From Isoptericola halotolerans (lineage in GTDB: Bacteria; Actinomycetota; Actinomycetes; Actinomycetales; Cellulomonadaceae), in assembly GCF_013149785.1 (NCBI RefSeq), contig NZ_JABEZU010000002.1, positions 248,001-312,000 on the forward strand: DNA of 64,000 bases, in the 5' to 3' direction. Both the position numbers and the translations under genes were made by a program. The notes beneath the pieces are model-generated. The model was given only the letters and a program-made list of their open reading frames with translations, was not told the DNA's origin and ran no database searches. Below are positions 6,930-15,493 of this stretch, one piece after another; the first letter of the stretch is position 1; each line of letters opens with the position of its first letter.

Positions 6930-8624
6930 ATGCCACTGTTCGAGGTCGACGCCAGCAGGCCGCTCCTCGTGCAGTCCGGGCGGGCTCCGGGCGGCACCGA
7001 GCCAGGTCTCGGGACCACTGCGCACCGCGTCGTGGACTCGCACATCGACGGGCTCCTCGGCGAGCAGATCTTCCCCGTCGCGCAGGGCGTGGGCCCCGAC
7101 GAGCCGCACCTGCTGGCCCTCGACGCGACCGGCTCGCCCGTCGTCGTCGAGCTGGTCGCCGAGCTCGACCGCCCGGCGCTGACCCGCGCGCTCGACCACG
7201 CGGGGTGGGCTGGCCGACTCACGCGCGGCGAGCTGGCGTCGCGGTACCACGGCGGCCCGAACGCCTTCCAGCGGGACGTGGCCTCGTTCTACGACTCCGT
7301 ACCGATCACGCGGTCCCAGCCGGGGCGTTCCAGCGCACGCCTGATCATCATCTGCCAGGACGCCGGCGAGGAGATCCTCAACGCCGTCGACTTCCTGCGC
7401 CAGCCCACGATGCCCGTCGAGGTGCTCAAGATGGGCGTCGTGCACAGCCAGGACGGTCGCCGCTTCGTGGACGTGTCCCCCCTGGTGATCCATCCCGCCT
7501 CCACCCCGGCAGCCCCGCGACTGTCCGGCACGGCCCCTGCCGCGGACCCGCGTGCCGGGTCCGCGGCGTCGCCGGCTGCCGAACCCGAGTCGTTCGCCGA
7601 AGGGGTCAAGGTGGGCATCGCGCTCACCGGCAAGCAGCCGGCCGTCGCCCAGCCCTCTGCAGCCGACCACGCCGACGAGAACCGGCCGGCTCCGGTGGCA
7701 CGTCCGAGCCGTGCGGCGCGGAGCCGGGGCGACGTCCGCGACGACGTCGCGCCGCCGCCGCGCACCCGTGCCGGCCGGCGGACCGCGGCCGGCACCAGCA
7801 GCCTGTCGCTCCCGTCCGTCCGCGCCGACGTCCCCCCGCCGCCCGCGGCCTCACCGCCGCCGCCCGCACCGCGACCCGCCCCGGCGCCCCGCCGCTCCCG
7901 CAGGGACCGGTTCACCGCGCAGCCCCAGCAGCCGTCGCCCGAGCTCGCAGCCTTCACCGCAGCCTCGGCCGGCTCAGCGGAGGACCTCGACCTGGCCGAG
8001 CTGGCGCGCCGCACCACCAGCTCGGCGGCGAGCACCGACACCCCCGGCCTTGGGGAGGACTTCGCGCGCTACACCGCCCCGGCCCTCGACCTGCCGCCCG
8101 CACCCCCGACGCCACCGACCGCCCGGCAGGAGCCGGCGCCGTGGGAGCCCCCCGCTCAGCGGTGGGACGACCCGCTCAACGACCCGGCGCCCTACGGCTC
8201 CACGAGCTGGGAACCGTCCACGCCGTCCGGCTGGACGAACGCCTCCGACGACCTGCCGCGCCTCGAGGTGCCCCCGCTGGAGGCGCCGTCGTACACGCCG
8301 CCTCCGGAGCGAGGGCTCTACGACACGGCGGAGCGAGCACCCGTGACGTTCGACGACGAGATCGACGGGGACCTCATCGCGCTCGCCTCGACGCTCCACC
8401 GCCCGACCCGGCTGGTGTGGTCCCGCCCGCGGCGTCGACAGCACTTCGAGGCGGTGCTGCACCCCGACGGCGTCATCGAGCTGGCCGACGGCGGGCGCTT
8501 CCAGCACCCGGACCACGCGGCCAGCGCCGCCAGCGGCACGCCGACCGACGACGGGTGGAACGTCTGGCACCTCGCCCCGGACGGCCCCTCGCTGCTGGAC
8601 GCCTACCGCGCACGGTTCGCCTGA
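6930..8624 (+). CDS. Hypothetical protein: nuclease-like N-domain, disordered linker, RAMA-type C-domain
   Basis: The 564-residue protein has three parts. Residues about 1-190 resemble a NucS/DUF91-like PD-(D/E)XK fold (LLALDATGSPVVVEL followed by helices). The usual Lys of the ExK motif is Val here, so nuclease activity is doubtful. Residues about 190-470 are Pro/Ala/Arg-rich and probably disordered. Residues about 475-564 (EAVLHPDGVIELADGG, DDGWNVWHL) match the RAMA pattern known from restriction-methylase-associated proteins. The ATG preceded by GGGGAGAA was chosen over a GTG 10 codons earlier. A role in DNA recognition or damage response is inference. Confidence 0.6.
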   Translation: MPLFEVDASRPLLVQSGRAPGGTEPGLGTTAHRVVDSHIDGLLGEQIFPVAQGVGPDEPHLLALDATGSPVVVELVAELDRPALTRALDHAGWAGRLTRGELASRYHGGPNAFQRDVASFYDSVPITRSQPGRSSARLIIICQDAGEEILNAVDFLRQPTMPVEVLKMGVVHSQDGRRFVDVSPLVIHPASTPAAPRLSGTAPAADPRAGSAASPAAEPESFAEGVKVGIALTGKQPAVAQPSAADHADENRPAPVARPSRAARSRGDVRDDVAPPPRTRAGRRTAAGTSSLSLPSVRADVPPPPAASPPPPAPRPAPAPRRSRRDRFTAQPQQPSPELAAFTAASAGSAEDLDLAELARRTTSSAASTDTPGLGEDFARYTAPALDLPPAPPTPPTARQEPAPWEPPAQRWDDPLNDPAPYGSTSWEPSTPSGWTNASDDLPRLEVPPLEAPSYTPPPERGLYDTAERAPVTFDDEIDGDLIALASTLHRPTRLVWSRPRRRQHFEAVLHPDGVIELADGGRFQHPDHAASAASGTPTDDGWNVWHLAPDGPSLLDAYRARFA

Positions 8625-8643
8625 CGCCTCCGTCCGCCGCAGC

Positions 8644-9603
8644 TCAGGGGACGACGACGATCTTCCCCGTCTGCTCCCCGGCGGCCATCCGTGCCAGGCC
8701 GGTGCCGACGTCGGCCAACGAGACCTCCGAGTCGACGACGGGCCGCACGCCGGTCCGGGCGCAGAACCGCAGCAGGGCGGCGAGGTCGTCCCGCGAGCCC
8801 ATCGTGACGCCCTGGACCCGGATCTCGGAGAAGAACACCCGCGTGAGCTCGGCCGGCGGGGCATCGCCGCTCGTGGCCCCGCACACGACGATCACCCCAC
8901 CCGGGCGCACCGAGCGCACCGAGTGCGCCCAGGTCGCCTCGCCGACGGACTCCACGACCGCGTCGACCCGCGCGGGGAGGCGCTCCCCGGTCGCCACGGC
9001 GTGCGCCGCGCCGAGCTCCAGGGCACGCGCCCGCCTGGACTCGTCGCGGGAGGTGACGGTGACCTCCAGGCCGGCGGCGGCGCCCAGCACGGTCGCGGCG
9101 GTGGCGACGCCGCCACCCGCCCCCTGGACGAGCACCCGGTCGCCCGGCCGCAGCGCCGCGGCCCCGAAGAGCATCCGGTAGGCCGTCAGCCACGCCGTCG
9201 GCAGGCAGGCCGCCTCGGCGAACGTGAGCTCCGCCGGCTTGGGCACGAGGTTCGCCGTCGGGACGGCGACGCGCTCGGCGAGCGTGCCGGGGTAGCGCTC
9301 GGAGAGCAGGGACCGGTGCTCCCGCGGTCCGACCCCGTGACCGTCGGCGCCGATCACGCCGTGGAGCACGACCTCCGAGCCGTCGGGCGCGACACCGGCC
9401 GCGTCGGTGCCGAGGATCATCGGGAGCTGTTCGGCCCGGAGACCGACGCCGCGCAGGGACCACAGGTCGTGGTGGTTGAGGCTGGCGGCCCGCACCTCGA
9501 CGGTCGTCCAGTGCTCTCGCGCGGTGGGTTCGGGGCGGTCGGTCACCTCCAGCCCGTCGAGCGGGCGTTCGGGGGAGAAGCGGGCGACGGTGGCAGCGAG
9601 CAT
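8644..9603 (-). CDS. Zinc-type alcohol dehydrogenase / quinone oxidoreductase family protein
   Basis: The 319-residue MDR-superfamily enzyme has a GroES-like N-domain (SLNHHDLWSLRG, LGTDAAGVAPDG) and a Rossmann domain with VLVQGAGGGVATAATVLG for NAD(P)H. The structural zinc cysteine cluster is absent, which fits the quinone-oxidoreductase branch. It converges on the RAMA-domain gene. A TACGTT hexamer lies 6 nt before the ATG, so the mRNA is probably leaderless. Substrate unknown. Confidence 0.85.
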   Translation of the reverse strand: MLAATVARFSPERPLDGLEVTDRPEPTAREHWTTVEVRAASLNHHDLWSLRGVGLRAEQLPMILGTDAAGVAPDGSEVVLHGVIGADGHGVGPREHRSLLSERYPGTLAERVAVPTANLVPKPAELTFAEAACLPTAWLTAYRMLFGAAALRPGDRVLVQGAGGGVATAATVLGAAAGLEVTVTSRDESRRARALELGAAHAVATGERLPARVDAVVESVGEATWAHSVRSVRPGGVIVVCGATSGDAPPAELTRVFFSEIRVQGVTMGSRDDLAALLRFCARTGVRPVVDSEVSLADVGTGLARMAAGEQTGKIVVVP

Positions 9604-9609
9604 GGTCTC

Positions 9610-9615
9610 AACGTA
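9610..9615 (-). promoter_or_regulatory. -10 element of the quinone oxidoreductase gene (leaderless)
   Basis: TACGTT on the minus strand, 6 nt before the ATG. Confidence 0.55.
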
Positions 9616-9641
9616 GAGGATGTGGTGTCGCCGGGGGCCAC

Positions 9642-9647
9642 TATGTT
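9642..9647 (+). promoter_or_regulatory. -10 element of the coiled-coil protein gene (leaderless)
   Basis: TATGTT lies 7 nt before the ATG at 9655. An in-frame ATG inside the hexamer (9643) is a less likely start. Confidence 0.5.
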
Positions 9648-9654
9648 GGTCGGC

Positions 9655-10647
9655 ATGGCTGACGACGTCCAGCACCACCCGACCGAGCCCTCCGCCGTCG
9701 TCGAGGGCGCCACCGTCCTCGAGGAGCGCATCGCCCAGGCCCAGCGGGACGCCACGCTGCTCGCCGACTACCTGGCCCGCCGCGCGCGGGCGGCCTCCGC
9801 GCTCCGCGACGCCGAGCAGGCAGTGGCGCAGGCCCGGTCGCGTCTGTCGTCGGAGTCGGCCGACGTCGACCGGCTCGAGTCCCTGAGCCTCGCCAGGCTG
9901 TGGGCGAGCCTGCGAGGAGACCGGGACGAGCGGCTCGACGCCGAGCGCAGCGAGATGCGCCGAGCAGAGTACGCCGTGGCCGCCGCGCAGAAGCGGCAGG
10001 AGTCGGCCCGGGACGAGCACGGTCGGTCGCAGGAGGCGGTGGCCGCGCTGGGAGACGTGGCGGGACGCCGTGAGCAGGCGCTCGCGGACAAGGAGGCATG
10101 GCTCTGGGAGTCCGGGACCGGTCCCGGCGCCGCGCTGGTCGACATCGCCGAGAGGCGCGGACGGCGTCAGGCCGAGCAGGTCGAGATCGCCGAGGCGCAG
10201 CAGGCGGCGCAGGACGCCGGCCAGGCCCTGGACGCGGCGGCCGGAGAGCTGAGGGGCGCTGATGGCTGGTCCACCTACGACACGTTCTTCGGCGGTGACC
10301 TGCTCGCGAGCATGGCCAAGCACAACCGTCTCGACCGGGCTGCGGAACTGGTGCGCGCTGCCGACGCAGCGCTCGCACACCTCGCCGTCGAGCTTGGTGA
10401 CGTCGGCGAGCGGGGGGTCGGCGAGCTGGGCGTCGAGGGGATGGCTCGCACGTTCGACATCTGGTTCGACAACGTGTTCAGCGACCTGTCCGTCGCACGG
10501 CACATCCGCGACTCGCGTGACCGGGTGGAGGCGGCGCGAGCGGCCGTCGACCACGTCAGGGGCCGGCTCGCGGACCGGCTCAGGGTGGTGCACGAGGACC
10601 TGCTCGAGCTCGAGCGGCTCCGCGAGAGGATCCTGCTGACGTCGTGA
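9655..10647 (+). CDS. Hypothetical coiled-coil protein
   Basis: The 330-residue protein is rich in Ala, Arg, Glu and Leu, with long heptad-like stretches at about residues 20-75, 95-155, 180-200 and 275-325. They suggest extended coiled coils. Between them is a more compact segment with GWSTYDTFFGGDLLASMAKHN and FDIWFDNVFSDL, which looks like a conserved core. No signal peptide or membrane segment is seen. Function is not recognised; a scaffold or oligomeric role is possible. It diverges from the quinone oxidoreductase gene with 51 bp between start codons. Confidence 0.65.
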   Translation: MADDVQHHPTEPSAVVEGATVLEERIAQAQRDATLLADYLARRARAASALRDAEQAVAQARSRLSSESADVDRLESLSLARLWASLRGDRDERLDAERSEMRRAEYAVAAAQKRQESARDEHGRSQEAVAALGDVAGRREQALADKEAWLWESGTGPGAALVDIAERRGRRQAEQVEIAEAQQAAQDAGQALDAAAGELRGADGWSTYDTFFGGDLLASMAKHNRLDRAAELVRAADAALAHLAVELGDVGERGVGELGVEGMARTFDIWFDNVFSDLSVARHIRDSRDRVEAARAAVDHVRGRLADRLRVVHEDLLELERLRERILLTS

Positions 10648-10651
10648 TCCC

Positions 10652-11068
10652 TCAGGGCCCGACGTCGAACATCCACGGGACGCCGTGGCGGTCGGTGAGC
10701 TGGCCGTAGTGGTCGCCCCACGGCGCCGGCTCGAACGGCAGGACGTCGGTGGCGCCGTCGAGCAGGACCTCGATCGCCCGGCGGACGTCCTCCAGGTCCT
10801 CCGGCCCGCCGGTCAGCGCGACGGTCACGCCGCCGGACGGTGCGGCGTACGGCATGGACGACGGCGTGTCCGCGGCCATGAGGGTGAGCCCGCCGGGGGT
10901 GTCCAGCTGGCCGTGCATGACGAGGTGTGCCTCGGCCTCGTCGTCGACCATCCCGGGGAAGTCGCCGAACGTCGTGATCTCGAGGTTCCCGCCCAGCGCG
11001 GACCGGTAGAGCTCCAGCGCCTCGCGCGCCTCGGTGCGGAAGCTGAGGTAGGGAGTGAGACGAGTCAC
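10652..11068 (-). CDS. VOC family protein (PhnB-like glyoxalase fold)
   Basis: The 138-residue protein has the PhnB/3-demethylubiquinone-9-3-methyltransferase-like VOC pattern. Features are LTPYLSFRTEAREALELYRSALGG, a middle LVMHGQLDTPGGLTLMAAD, and a C-terminal GDHYGQLTDRHGVPWMFDV. These proteins bind metal and small molecules, but members of this branch are mostly uncharacterised. The GTG start follows a clear CCAGGAGGTC ribosome-binding site. It lies 91 bp downstream of metX on the same strand. Confidence 0.85.
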   Translation of the reverse strand: MTRLTPYLSFRTEAREALELYRSALGGNLEITTFGDFPGMVDDEAEAHLVMHGQLDTPGGLTLMAADTPSSMPYAAPSGGVTVALTGGPEDLEDVRRAIEVLLDGATDVLPFEPAPWGDHYGQLTDRHGVPWMFDVGP

Positions 11069-11159
11069 GATGACCTCCTGGAGGGCGGCTGGCCGCCGTC
11101 GTCGGCGCCCGGCTCCATCGTGGCGCTCGTGAGCGTGGCTCGCGCGCCGTGGCGGCGGT

Positions 11160-12398
11160 CTACGCCGGGGGGACGGGAGCGACCTGGCCGAGGAAGTCGC
11201 GCAGGAGAGGGCCCGTCTGGTCGTGCTCGATCAGGAAACCGTCGTGCCCGAAGTCCGACGTGACGATGCGCAGCGGCTCGGCGTGCGGGAGGCCCGCGGC
11301 GATCCGCTCGGCCTGCGCGGGCGGGAAGAGACGGTCGCTGTCGACGGCCACGACGAGCGCCCGGGCCGTGATCTGAGCCAGGGCCGACCCGACCCCCCCA
11401 CGGTCACGGCCGAGGTCGTGCGTCATCATCGTCTCGGTCAGCCGGAGGTAGGAGTTGGCGTCGAACCGGCGCGCGAGCTTGTCACCGTGGTGGTCGAGGT
11501 AGGACTGCACGGCGAACCGGCCGTCGTCGAACGGGTCCTCGCCTCCTTGCGGCAGCCGCCCGAACCGCTCGTCGAGCTCACGTGCGGTGCGGTAGGTCGT
11601 GTGCGCGATCTGGCGGGCGATCGCCAGCCCGGCGTGCGGCCCCTCGCCGTCGGGGGCGTCGTAGTAGTCGCCGCCGTTCCAGCGTGGGTCGGCGCGGATG
11701 GCGCCGAGCTGCGGGTGGGCCCAGGCGATCTGGTCGCCGGAGGACTGGGCGGCGGTGGCGATGGCGGCGATGGAGCGGACCTCGATGCCCGACTCCGGGC
11801 CGAGGACCGACCACTCCAGCACGCGCATGCCGCCCATGGAGGCGCCGACCACGGACGCCCACGACCGGATGCCGAGCAGCCGCGACAGCTCGACCTCCAC
11901 GGCGACCTGGTCGCGGGTGGTGATGCGGGGGAAGCGTCCACCCCAGGGTCGTCCGTCCGGGGCCGTGGACGACGGTCCTGTGGTGCCCTGGCAACCGCCG
12001 AGGACGTTCGGGACGACGACGAAGTACCGGTCGGTGTCGATCGGCGCCCCGGGGCCGATCATCGGCTCCCACCAGCCCGCGGTGAGCTGTCCGGGACCGG
12101 CCGGGCCGCGGACGTGGGCGTCGCCGGTGAGCGCGTGCAGCACCAGGACGGCGTTGGAGCGGTCCGGGGCCAGCTCCCCGTGGGTCTCGTACGCGACCCG
12201 GACGTCGGGCAGGCGGCCGCCGGCCTCCAGGTCGAAGGTGCCGACGTCGGCGAACTTCCGCTCCCCGGCCGGGTCGCCGTCACGCCAGGCTCCCGACGCC
12301 GGGACGGGGGCGTCGGGGAGGTTGCGGGTGGCGCGGTGGTGCAGGGTGCTCCGCTCGTGCCCCGCGGCGCTGCGGGTGCTGCTGGTCGTCGAGGTCAT
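11160..12398 (-). CDS. metX: Homoserine O-acetyltransferase
   Basis: The 412-residue alpha/beta hydrolase transfers acetyl from acetyl-CoA to homoserine, the first committed step of methionine synthesis. Visible features are VLVLHALTGDAHV, NVLGGCQGTTGPSS, the nucleophile serine in VGASMGGMRVLEW, the acidic DSDRLFPP region, and the C-terminal catalytic GHDGFLIE. The ATG was chosen because AGGAGAGACG precedes it; the longer upstream frame is not supported. The partner sulfhydrylase metY is 8 kb away rather than adjacent. No riboswitch was recognised in the roughly 150-bp leader. Confidence 0.93.
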   Translation of the reverse strand: MTSTTSSTRSAAGHERSTLHHRATRNLPDAPVPASGAWRDGDPAGERKFADVGTFDLEAGGRLPDVRVAYETHGELAPDRSNAVLVLHALTGDAHVRGPAGPGQLTAGWWEPMIGPGAPIDTDRYFVVVPNVLGGCQGTTGPSSTAPDGRPWGGRFPRITTRDQVAVEVELSRLLGIRSWASVVGASMGGMRVLEWSVLGPESGIEVRSIAAIATAAQSSGDQIAWAHPQLGAIRADPRWNGGDYYDAPDGEGPHAGLAIARQIAHTTYRTARELDERFGRLPQGGEDPFDDGRFAVQSYLDHHGDKLARRFDANSYLRLTETMMTHDLGRDRGGVGSALAQITARALVVAVDSDRLFPPAQAERIAAGLPHAEPLRIVTSDFGHDGFLIEHDQTGPLLRDFLGQVAPVPPA

Positions 12399-12554
12399 CG
12401 TCTCTCCTGGCTGCTGTCGGCGGCGGTCGGGCGCGCACGCGGCGTGCGGCTGCCCGGTGGCCGCAGGCAGACGACGGTGCGTGACGGTCAGCTGCGCATT
12501 CGACGAGTCATGCGTTCGACGGTAGCCCCCGTCGGAGACCCTGCCCACCGGATC

Positions 12555-12920
12555 TCACGATGCGGGACCATATTCTGAGACGGGAGTCTCGGCGTGCGGC
12601 GCGATGAAGCGCTCGGACCACCGGCCGAGCAGCACGGCGATCGAGGCGAGCTCGTGGCCCGCCTCGGTCAGCTCGTACGTCACGCGCGGCGGCACCTCGG
12701 GATAGACGGTACGCACCACGATCCCGTCGGTCTCCAGCGAGCGGAGCTGTCGCGTGAGCGTCTTGGCCGAGACGGGGCCGACGGCGCGCTGCAGCTCCCC
12801 GAAACGCAGCGGCCCCGCGCTCAGCTTCCAGACGGCGGTCAGCTTCCAGTCGCCGCCCGCCACCGCGACGCCCACCTCGATCGGGCACACCTCCAGGGCT
12901 CGTCGTACGGCCTCGCGCAT
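12555..12920 (-). CDS. HxlR family winged-helix regulator
   Basis: The 121-residue protein has the HxlR/MarR-like fold. The N-terminal CPIEVGVAVAGGDWKLTAVW is the family signature, followed by LRFGELQRAVGPVSAKTLTRQLRSLETDGIVVR. The single N-terminal cysteine (Cys12) is the position used for quinone or electrophile sensing in YodB and QorR. The divergent neighbour is a quinone-reductase-type enzyme, supporting a redox-sensing repressor. The start was taken at the Met before REAVRRALEVC. Confidence 0.88.
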   Translation of the reverse strand: MREAVRRALEVCPIEVGVAVAGGDWKLTAVWKLSAGPLRFGELQRAVGPVSAKTLTRQLRSLETDGIVVRTVYPEVPPRVTYELTEAGHELASIAVLLGRWSERFIAPHAETPVSEYGPAS

Positions 12921-12962
12921 CGAACTCTCACTTTCCCTCAGGTCCCTTGGTGACAGAAATGA

Positions 12963-12973
12963 CGGTACTACCG
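12963..12973. promoter_or_regulatory. Candidate HxlR operator
   Basis: CGGTACTACCG is a perfect 11-bp palindrome in the divergent region. It lies in the -35 zone of the quinone reductase promoter, whose TACGGT -10 is at 12992-12997. Assignment to the HxlR regulator is inference from position. Confidence 0.4.
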
Positions 12974-12991
12974 CCAGCGGGTCGTTCTGCC

Positions 12992-12997
12992 TACGGT
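12992..12997 (+). promoter_or_regulatory. -10 element of the quinone reductase gene (leaderless)
   Basis: TACGGT is 7 nt before the ATG; no ribosome-binding site is present between. Confidence 0.55.
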
Positions 12998-13004
12998 CGG
13001 AAGC

Positions 13005-13766
13005 ATGCACGCACTCATCGTCTCCGGCGCCCCCTCGTCCGTCGCTCTGACCGCTGACCTCACCCACACGGCCGAGGCGACCCTGCGCGACCAGGGCCAC
13101 GACGTCGACGTCCTGGATCTCGTCCGGCTCGGCTGGCACCCCGCGGTGCGCCCCGGCGACTACGGGATCGAGGACTTCACCGCCCCGGTCGGTGCCCACG
13201 CCGTCGCTGCCGCGAGATCCGGCACCCTGGACGCCGAGGTCCGGCGGCACCAGGAGCTCCTGCGCCGGGCGGACCTCCTCGTGCTCGTCTTCCCCCTGTG
13301 GTGGGCGGGGATGCCGGCGATCCTCAAGGGCTGGGTCGACCGGGTCCTCACCCAGGGGTTCGCCTACGGGCTGCGCGACGCGGACGGCAACCCGCGCAAG
13401 TACGGTGACGGCGCCTTCACCGGCAAGCGAGGACTCGTCGTCACGACGGCGGGCGACCGGGCGGAGGCCTTCGGCCCCCGTGGCGTCAACGGCCACATCG
13501 AGGACCTGCTGTTCCCGATCAACCACGGGATCTTCTGGTACACGGGCATCGAACCCCTGCCGCCCCTGACGCTGCTCGGTGTGGACTCACCGGTCTGGGC
13601 CGGTGTCGAGGATGCCCGCGCCCAGGTGCGCAAGCGGTTCGAGAACATCGACACCGACGAACCGCTGCCGTACCGGCGGCTGCTCGACGACTACGACGGG
13701 CGGCGCCGGCTGCTCGACGAGCACGCACCGGGCCGCAGCGACCTGGCGATCCACCGCCGGCCCTGA
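13005..13766 (+). CDS. NAD(P)H dehydrogenase (quinone), flavodoxin-like fold
   Basis: The 253-residue protein has the flavodoxin_2 fold of NQO1/MdaB-type quinone reductases. Features are a MHALIVSGAPSS start, LLVLVFPLWWAGMPAILKGWVDRVLTQ split over the FMN loop, and TTAGDRAEAF. It probably performs two-electron reduction of quinones with NAD(P)H, protecting against redox cycling. Divergent transcription from an HxlR regulator is the usual arrangement for such enzymes. The last 50 residues after the conserved fold (LLDDYDGRRRLLDEHAPGRS) are charged. Confidence 0.86.
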   Translation: MHALIVSGAPSSVALTADLTHTAEATLRDQGHDVDVLDLVRLGWHPAVRPGDYGIEDFTAPVGAHAVAAARSGTLDAEVRRHQELLRRADLLVLVFPLWWAGMPAILKGWVDRVLTQGFAYGLRDADGNPRKYGDGAFTGKRGLVVTTAGDRAEAFGPRGVNGHIEDLLFPINHGIFWYTGIEPLPPLTLLGVDSPVWAGVEDARAQVRKRFENIDTDEPLPYRRLLDDYDGRRRLLDEHAPGRSDLAIHRRP

Positions 13767-13827
13767 CGGTCGGGTGGCGGGGGCCCGATGGGGTGAAGTA
13801 CCCATCGGTGCGTGGGCAGTCCGGCGC

Positions 13828-13833
13828 TACGAT
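13828..13833 (+). promoter_or_regulatory. Probable -10 element of the WXG100-like cassette
   Basis: TACGAT would start transcription near 13840, leaving a leader of about 45 nt with a GGAGGG ribosome-binding site. Confidence 0.45.
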
Positions 13834-13884
13834 CTGCAAGGCCGCCCGGCCGGACGAGCTCGGGCCACCGCCTCGGAGGGTGCG

Positions 13885-14802
13885 ATGGGTGAGATGTACG
13901 GCGCAGACGTCGAGCAGCTGCGCGCGCTGTCGCAGCGGCTGAGCGAGAGCAGCGCGGAGCTCGAGAGCGCCGCGGGCCTCATCTCTCAGCTCGTCGAGAC
14001 GGTGCCGTGGTACGGGCCGAGCGCCGAGATGTTCCGGGACGAGTGGGCCTGGTCGTACGAGCCGTCCCTGCGTTCTGCCGCGCACGGGCTGACGGACGCC
14101 TCGCAGAAGGCGGCGCGCAACGCCGACGATCAGGAAGCCACGAGCAACAGCTACGACGGGTCGGGTGTCGGCAGCGAACCTGGCGGGCCCGGCACGGGCA
14201 CCGGGGGCACCGGGCCCGGGGCGGACGGCGGCGGGGCGGACGGCGGCGACAGCACGGGGCCCGACCTCTTCCCGGACTGGCTGACCGACGTCCAGAACGG
14301 TGCCACGTGGACGGGCCTCGCGGCGGACCTCGGCGAGGGCGCGCTCCGGGCGAACGTCGACGACTGGGCGCAGCTCGGAGGCTACGGCCGTGGCCTCAGC
14401 GGGCTGGCGACCGGACTTGCCGGCCTGGGTGCAGGACTGGGGGCCTATCAGACGATCACCGGGATCGCGGACGGCAACGGATGGCAGGTCGCCGACGGGC
14501 TGGTGAACACCGGGCTCGGGGTGGCCGGGTTGCTGGTCACCGCGGCGACACCGGCCGGCTGGGTGGTGCTCGGGGCGGGGGCTGTCTGGGCAGGGTCCAG
14601 CCTGCTGGCGAGCCACCTGGGCTATGACCACACGAGCGAGATGTTCGTGGACGCCGGTCGGTGGGTCGGCAATACTGTCGCGGACGGTGCGGGCGCGGTC
14701 TGGGACGGCGTCGAGAACGCGGCAGGAGCCGTGGCCGACGCCGGCGCCGCCCTCGCTGACGGGGCGAGCAGCGTTGTCAGCTCGATCAAGGGCTGGTTCT
14801 GA
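13885..14802 (+). CDS. WXG100/ESX-like protein with Gly-rich linker and long C-domain
   Basis: The 305-residue protein begins with a helical-hairpin domain of about 95 residues whose turn reads PWYGPSAEMFRDEW. That is a WxG-type motif as in WXG100 and LXG proteins secreted by type VII systems. Residues about 96-125 are almost only Gly, Thr, Asp, Ser and Pro. The C-domain holds hydrophobic stretches (about residues 175-200 and 210-240) and ends in an Ala-rich helix. No known toxin domain was recognised. GGAGGG precedes the ATG. No EccC or other secretion ATPase gene is nearby. Confidence 0.7.
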   Translation: MGEMYGADVEQLRALSQRLSESSAELESAAGLISQLVETVPWYGPSAEMFRDEWAWSYEPSLRSAAHGLTDASQKAARNADDQEATSNSYDGSGVGSEPGGPGTGTGGTGPGADGGGADGGDSTGPDLFPDWLTDVQNGATWTGLAADLGEGALRANVDDWAQLGGYGRGLSGLATGLAGLGAGLGAYQTITGIADGNGWQVADGLVNTGLGVAGLLVTAATPAGWVVLGAGAVWAGSSLLASHLGYDHTSEMFVDAGRWVGNTVADGAGAVWDGVENAAGAVADAGAALADGASSVVSSIKGWF

Positions 14803-14848
14803 CCGCCGTGCCCGCTCGGTACATGACTTCTAGTGGACGGAGACCACG

Positions 14849-15493
14849 ATGACCAGCACGACCGACGGGGTCCCCGCGGACAAGCAGGACCTGCTGATCG
14901 AGCTGACGGGGTTCGAGCTGTTGTCGCTCCTGGCCGTCTCTACCGAGGATGCAGCGCGGCGCACGCGCGAGCACCTGCACCTTCCGGAGGTCGCCTCCGA
15001 CTCGCCCCTCCTCACGGCGGGGGTGAGCTCGTTGCTGGTCCGCGGGCTCTGCACGATGGAGTCGGGCACCCTGCGCCCTCAGAGCAGGCTCGACGCGTTG
15101 GTGACCGTGCTGACCCGGGCGAACCAGTGGCTGGAAGCGGCAGGAATCGCGGACCGGACCACCGGGTCCGCGCTCCTGGTCGGGTCCGAGCTCGGTGGCG
15201 CCCTCCTGGAGCCGCGCCCCTACTCGATCTGGCACGCCTGGCCCATGCCGCCCTCACCCGACCTGCCCACGGCCGGGGCGCGGTTCGTGCGGTCCCAGTT
15301 CGAGAACAACACCGGACGTCCGTTCGCGGGGAGCCTCAAGCTCACCACGGCGTCCGGTTCGCGCATCTCTGCCGTCCACGTGGACACGGCCGGGCGGTGG
15401 GAGCTGGCGTCGGGCCCGGGGGACACGGTGCCCGAGGCCGTGGGCGTCGGTGCGGACCCGTCGTTCCGGGTCCTCGCCGAGGCGCTGGCATGA
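14849..15493 (+). CDS. Hypothetical protein in the WXG100-like cassette
   Basis: The 214-residue soluble protein follows the WXG100-like gene by 46 bp. It has a helical N-terminal half (KQDLLIELTGFELLSLLA; RLDALVTVLTRANQWL) and a beta-rich C-half with repeated short strands. It has no signal peptide. The size and layout are reminiscent of ESX export chaperones of the EspG type, but no diagnostic motif is seen. The next gene overlaps its stop by 4 bp, so the two are coupled. Confidence 0.6.
   Translation: MTSTTDGVPADKQDLLIELTGFELLSLLAVSTEDAARRTREHLHLPEVASDSPLLTAGVSSLLVRGLCTMESGTLRPQSRLDALVTVLTRANQWLEAAGIADRTTGSALLVGSELGGALLEPRPYSIWHAWPMPPSPDLPTAGARFVRSQFENNTGRPFAGSLKLTTASGSRISAVHVDTAGRWELASGPGDTVPEAVGVGADPSFRVLAEALA

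Noticed and set aside
12399-12554. Riboswitch or attenuator upstream of metX
   Set aside because: No S-adenosylmethionine riboswitch core or long pairing was recognised in the leader; only a normal ribosome-binding site.
13885-14802. Polymorphic toxin with a known nuclease or NADase C-domain
   Set aside because: The C-domain is hydrophobic and Ala/Gly-rich without catalytic motifs; only the WxG-type N-domain is supportable.
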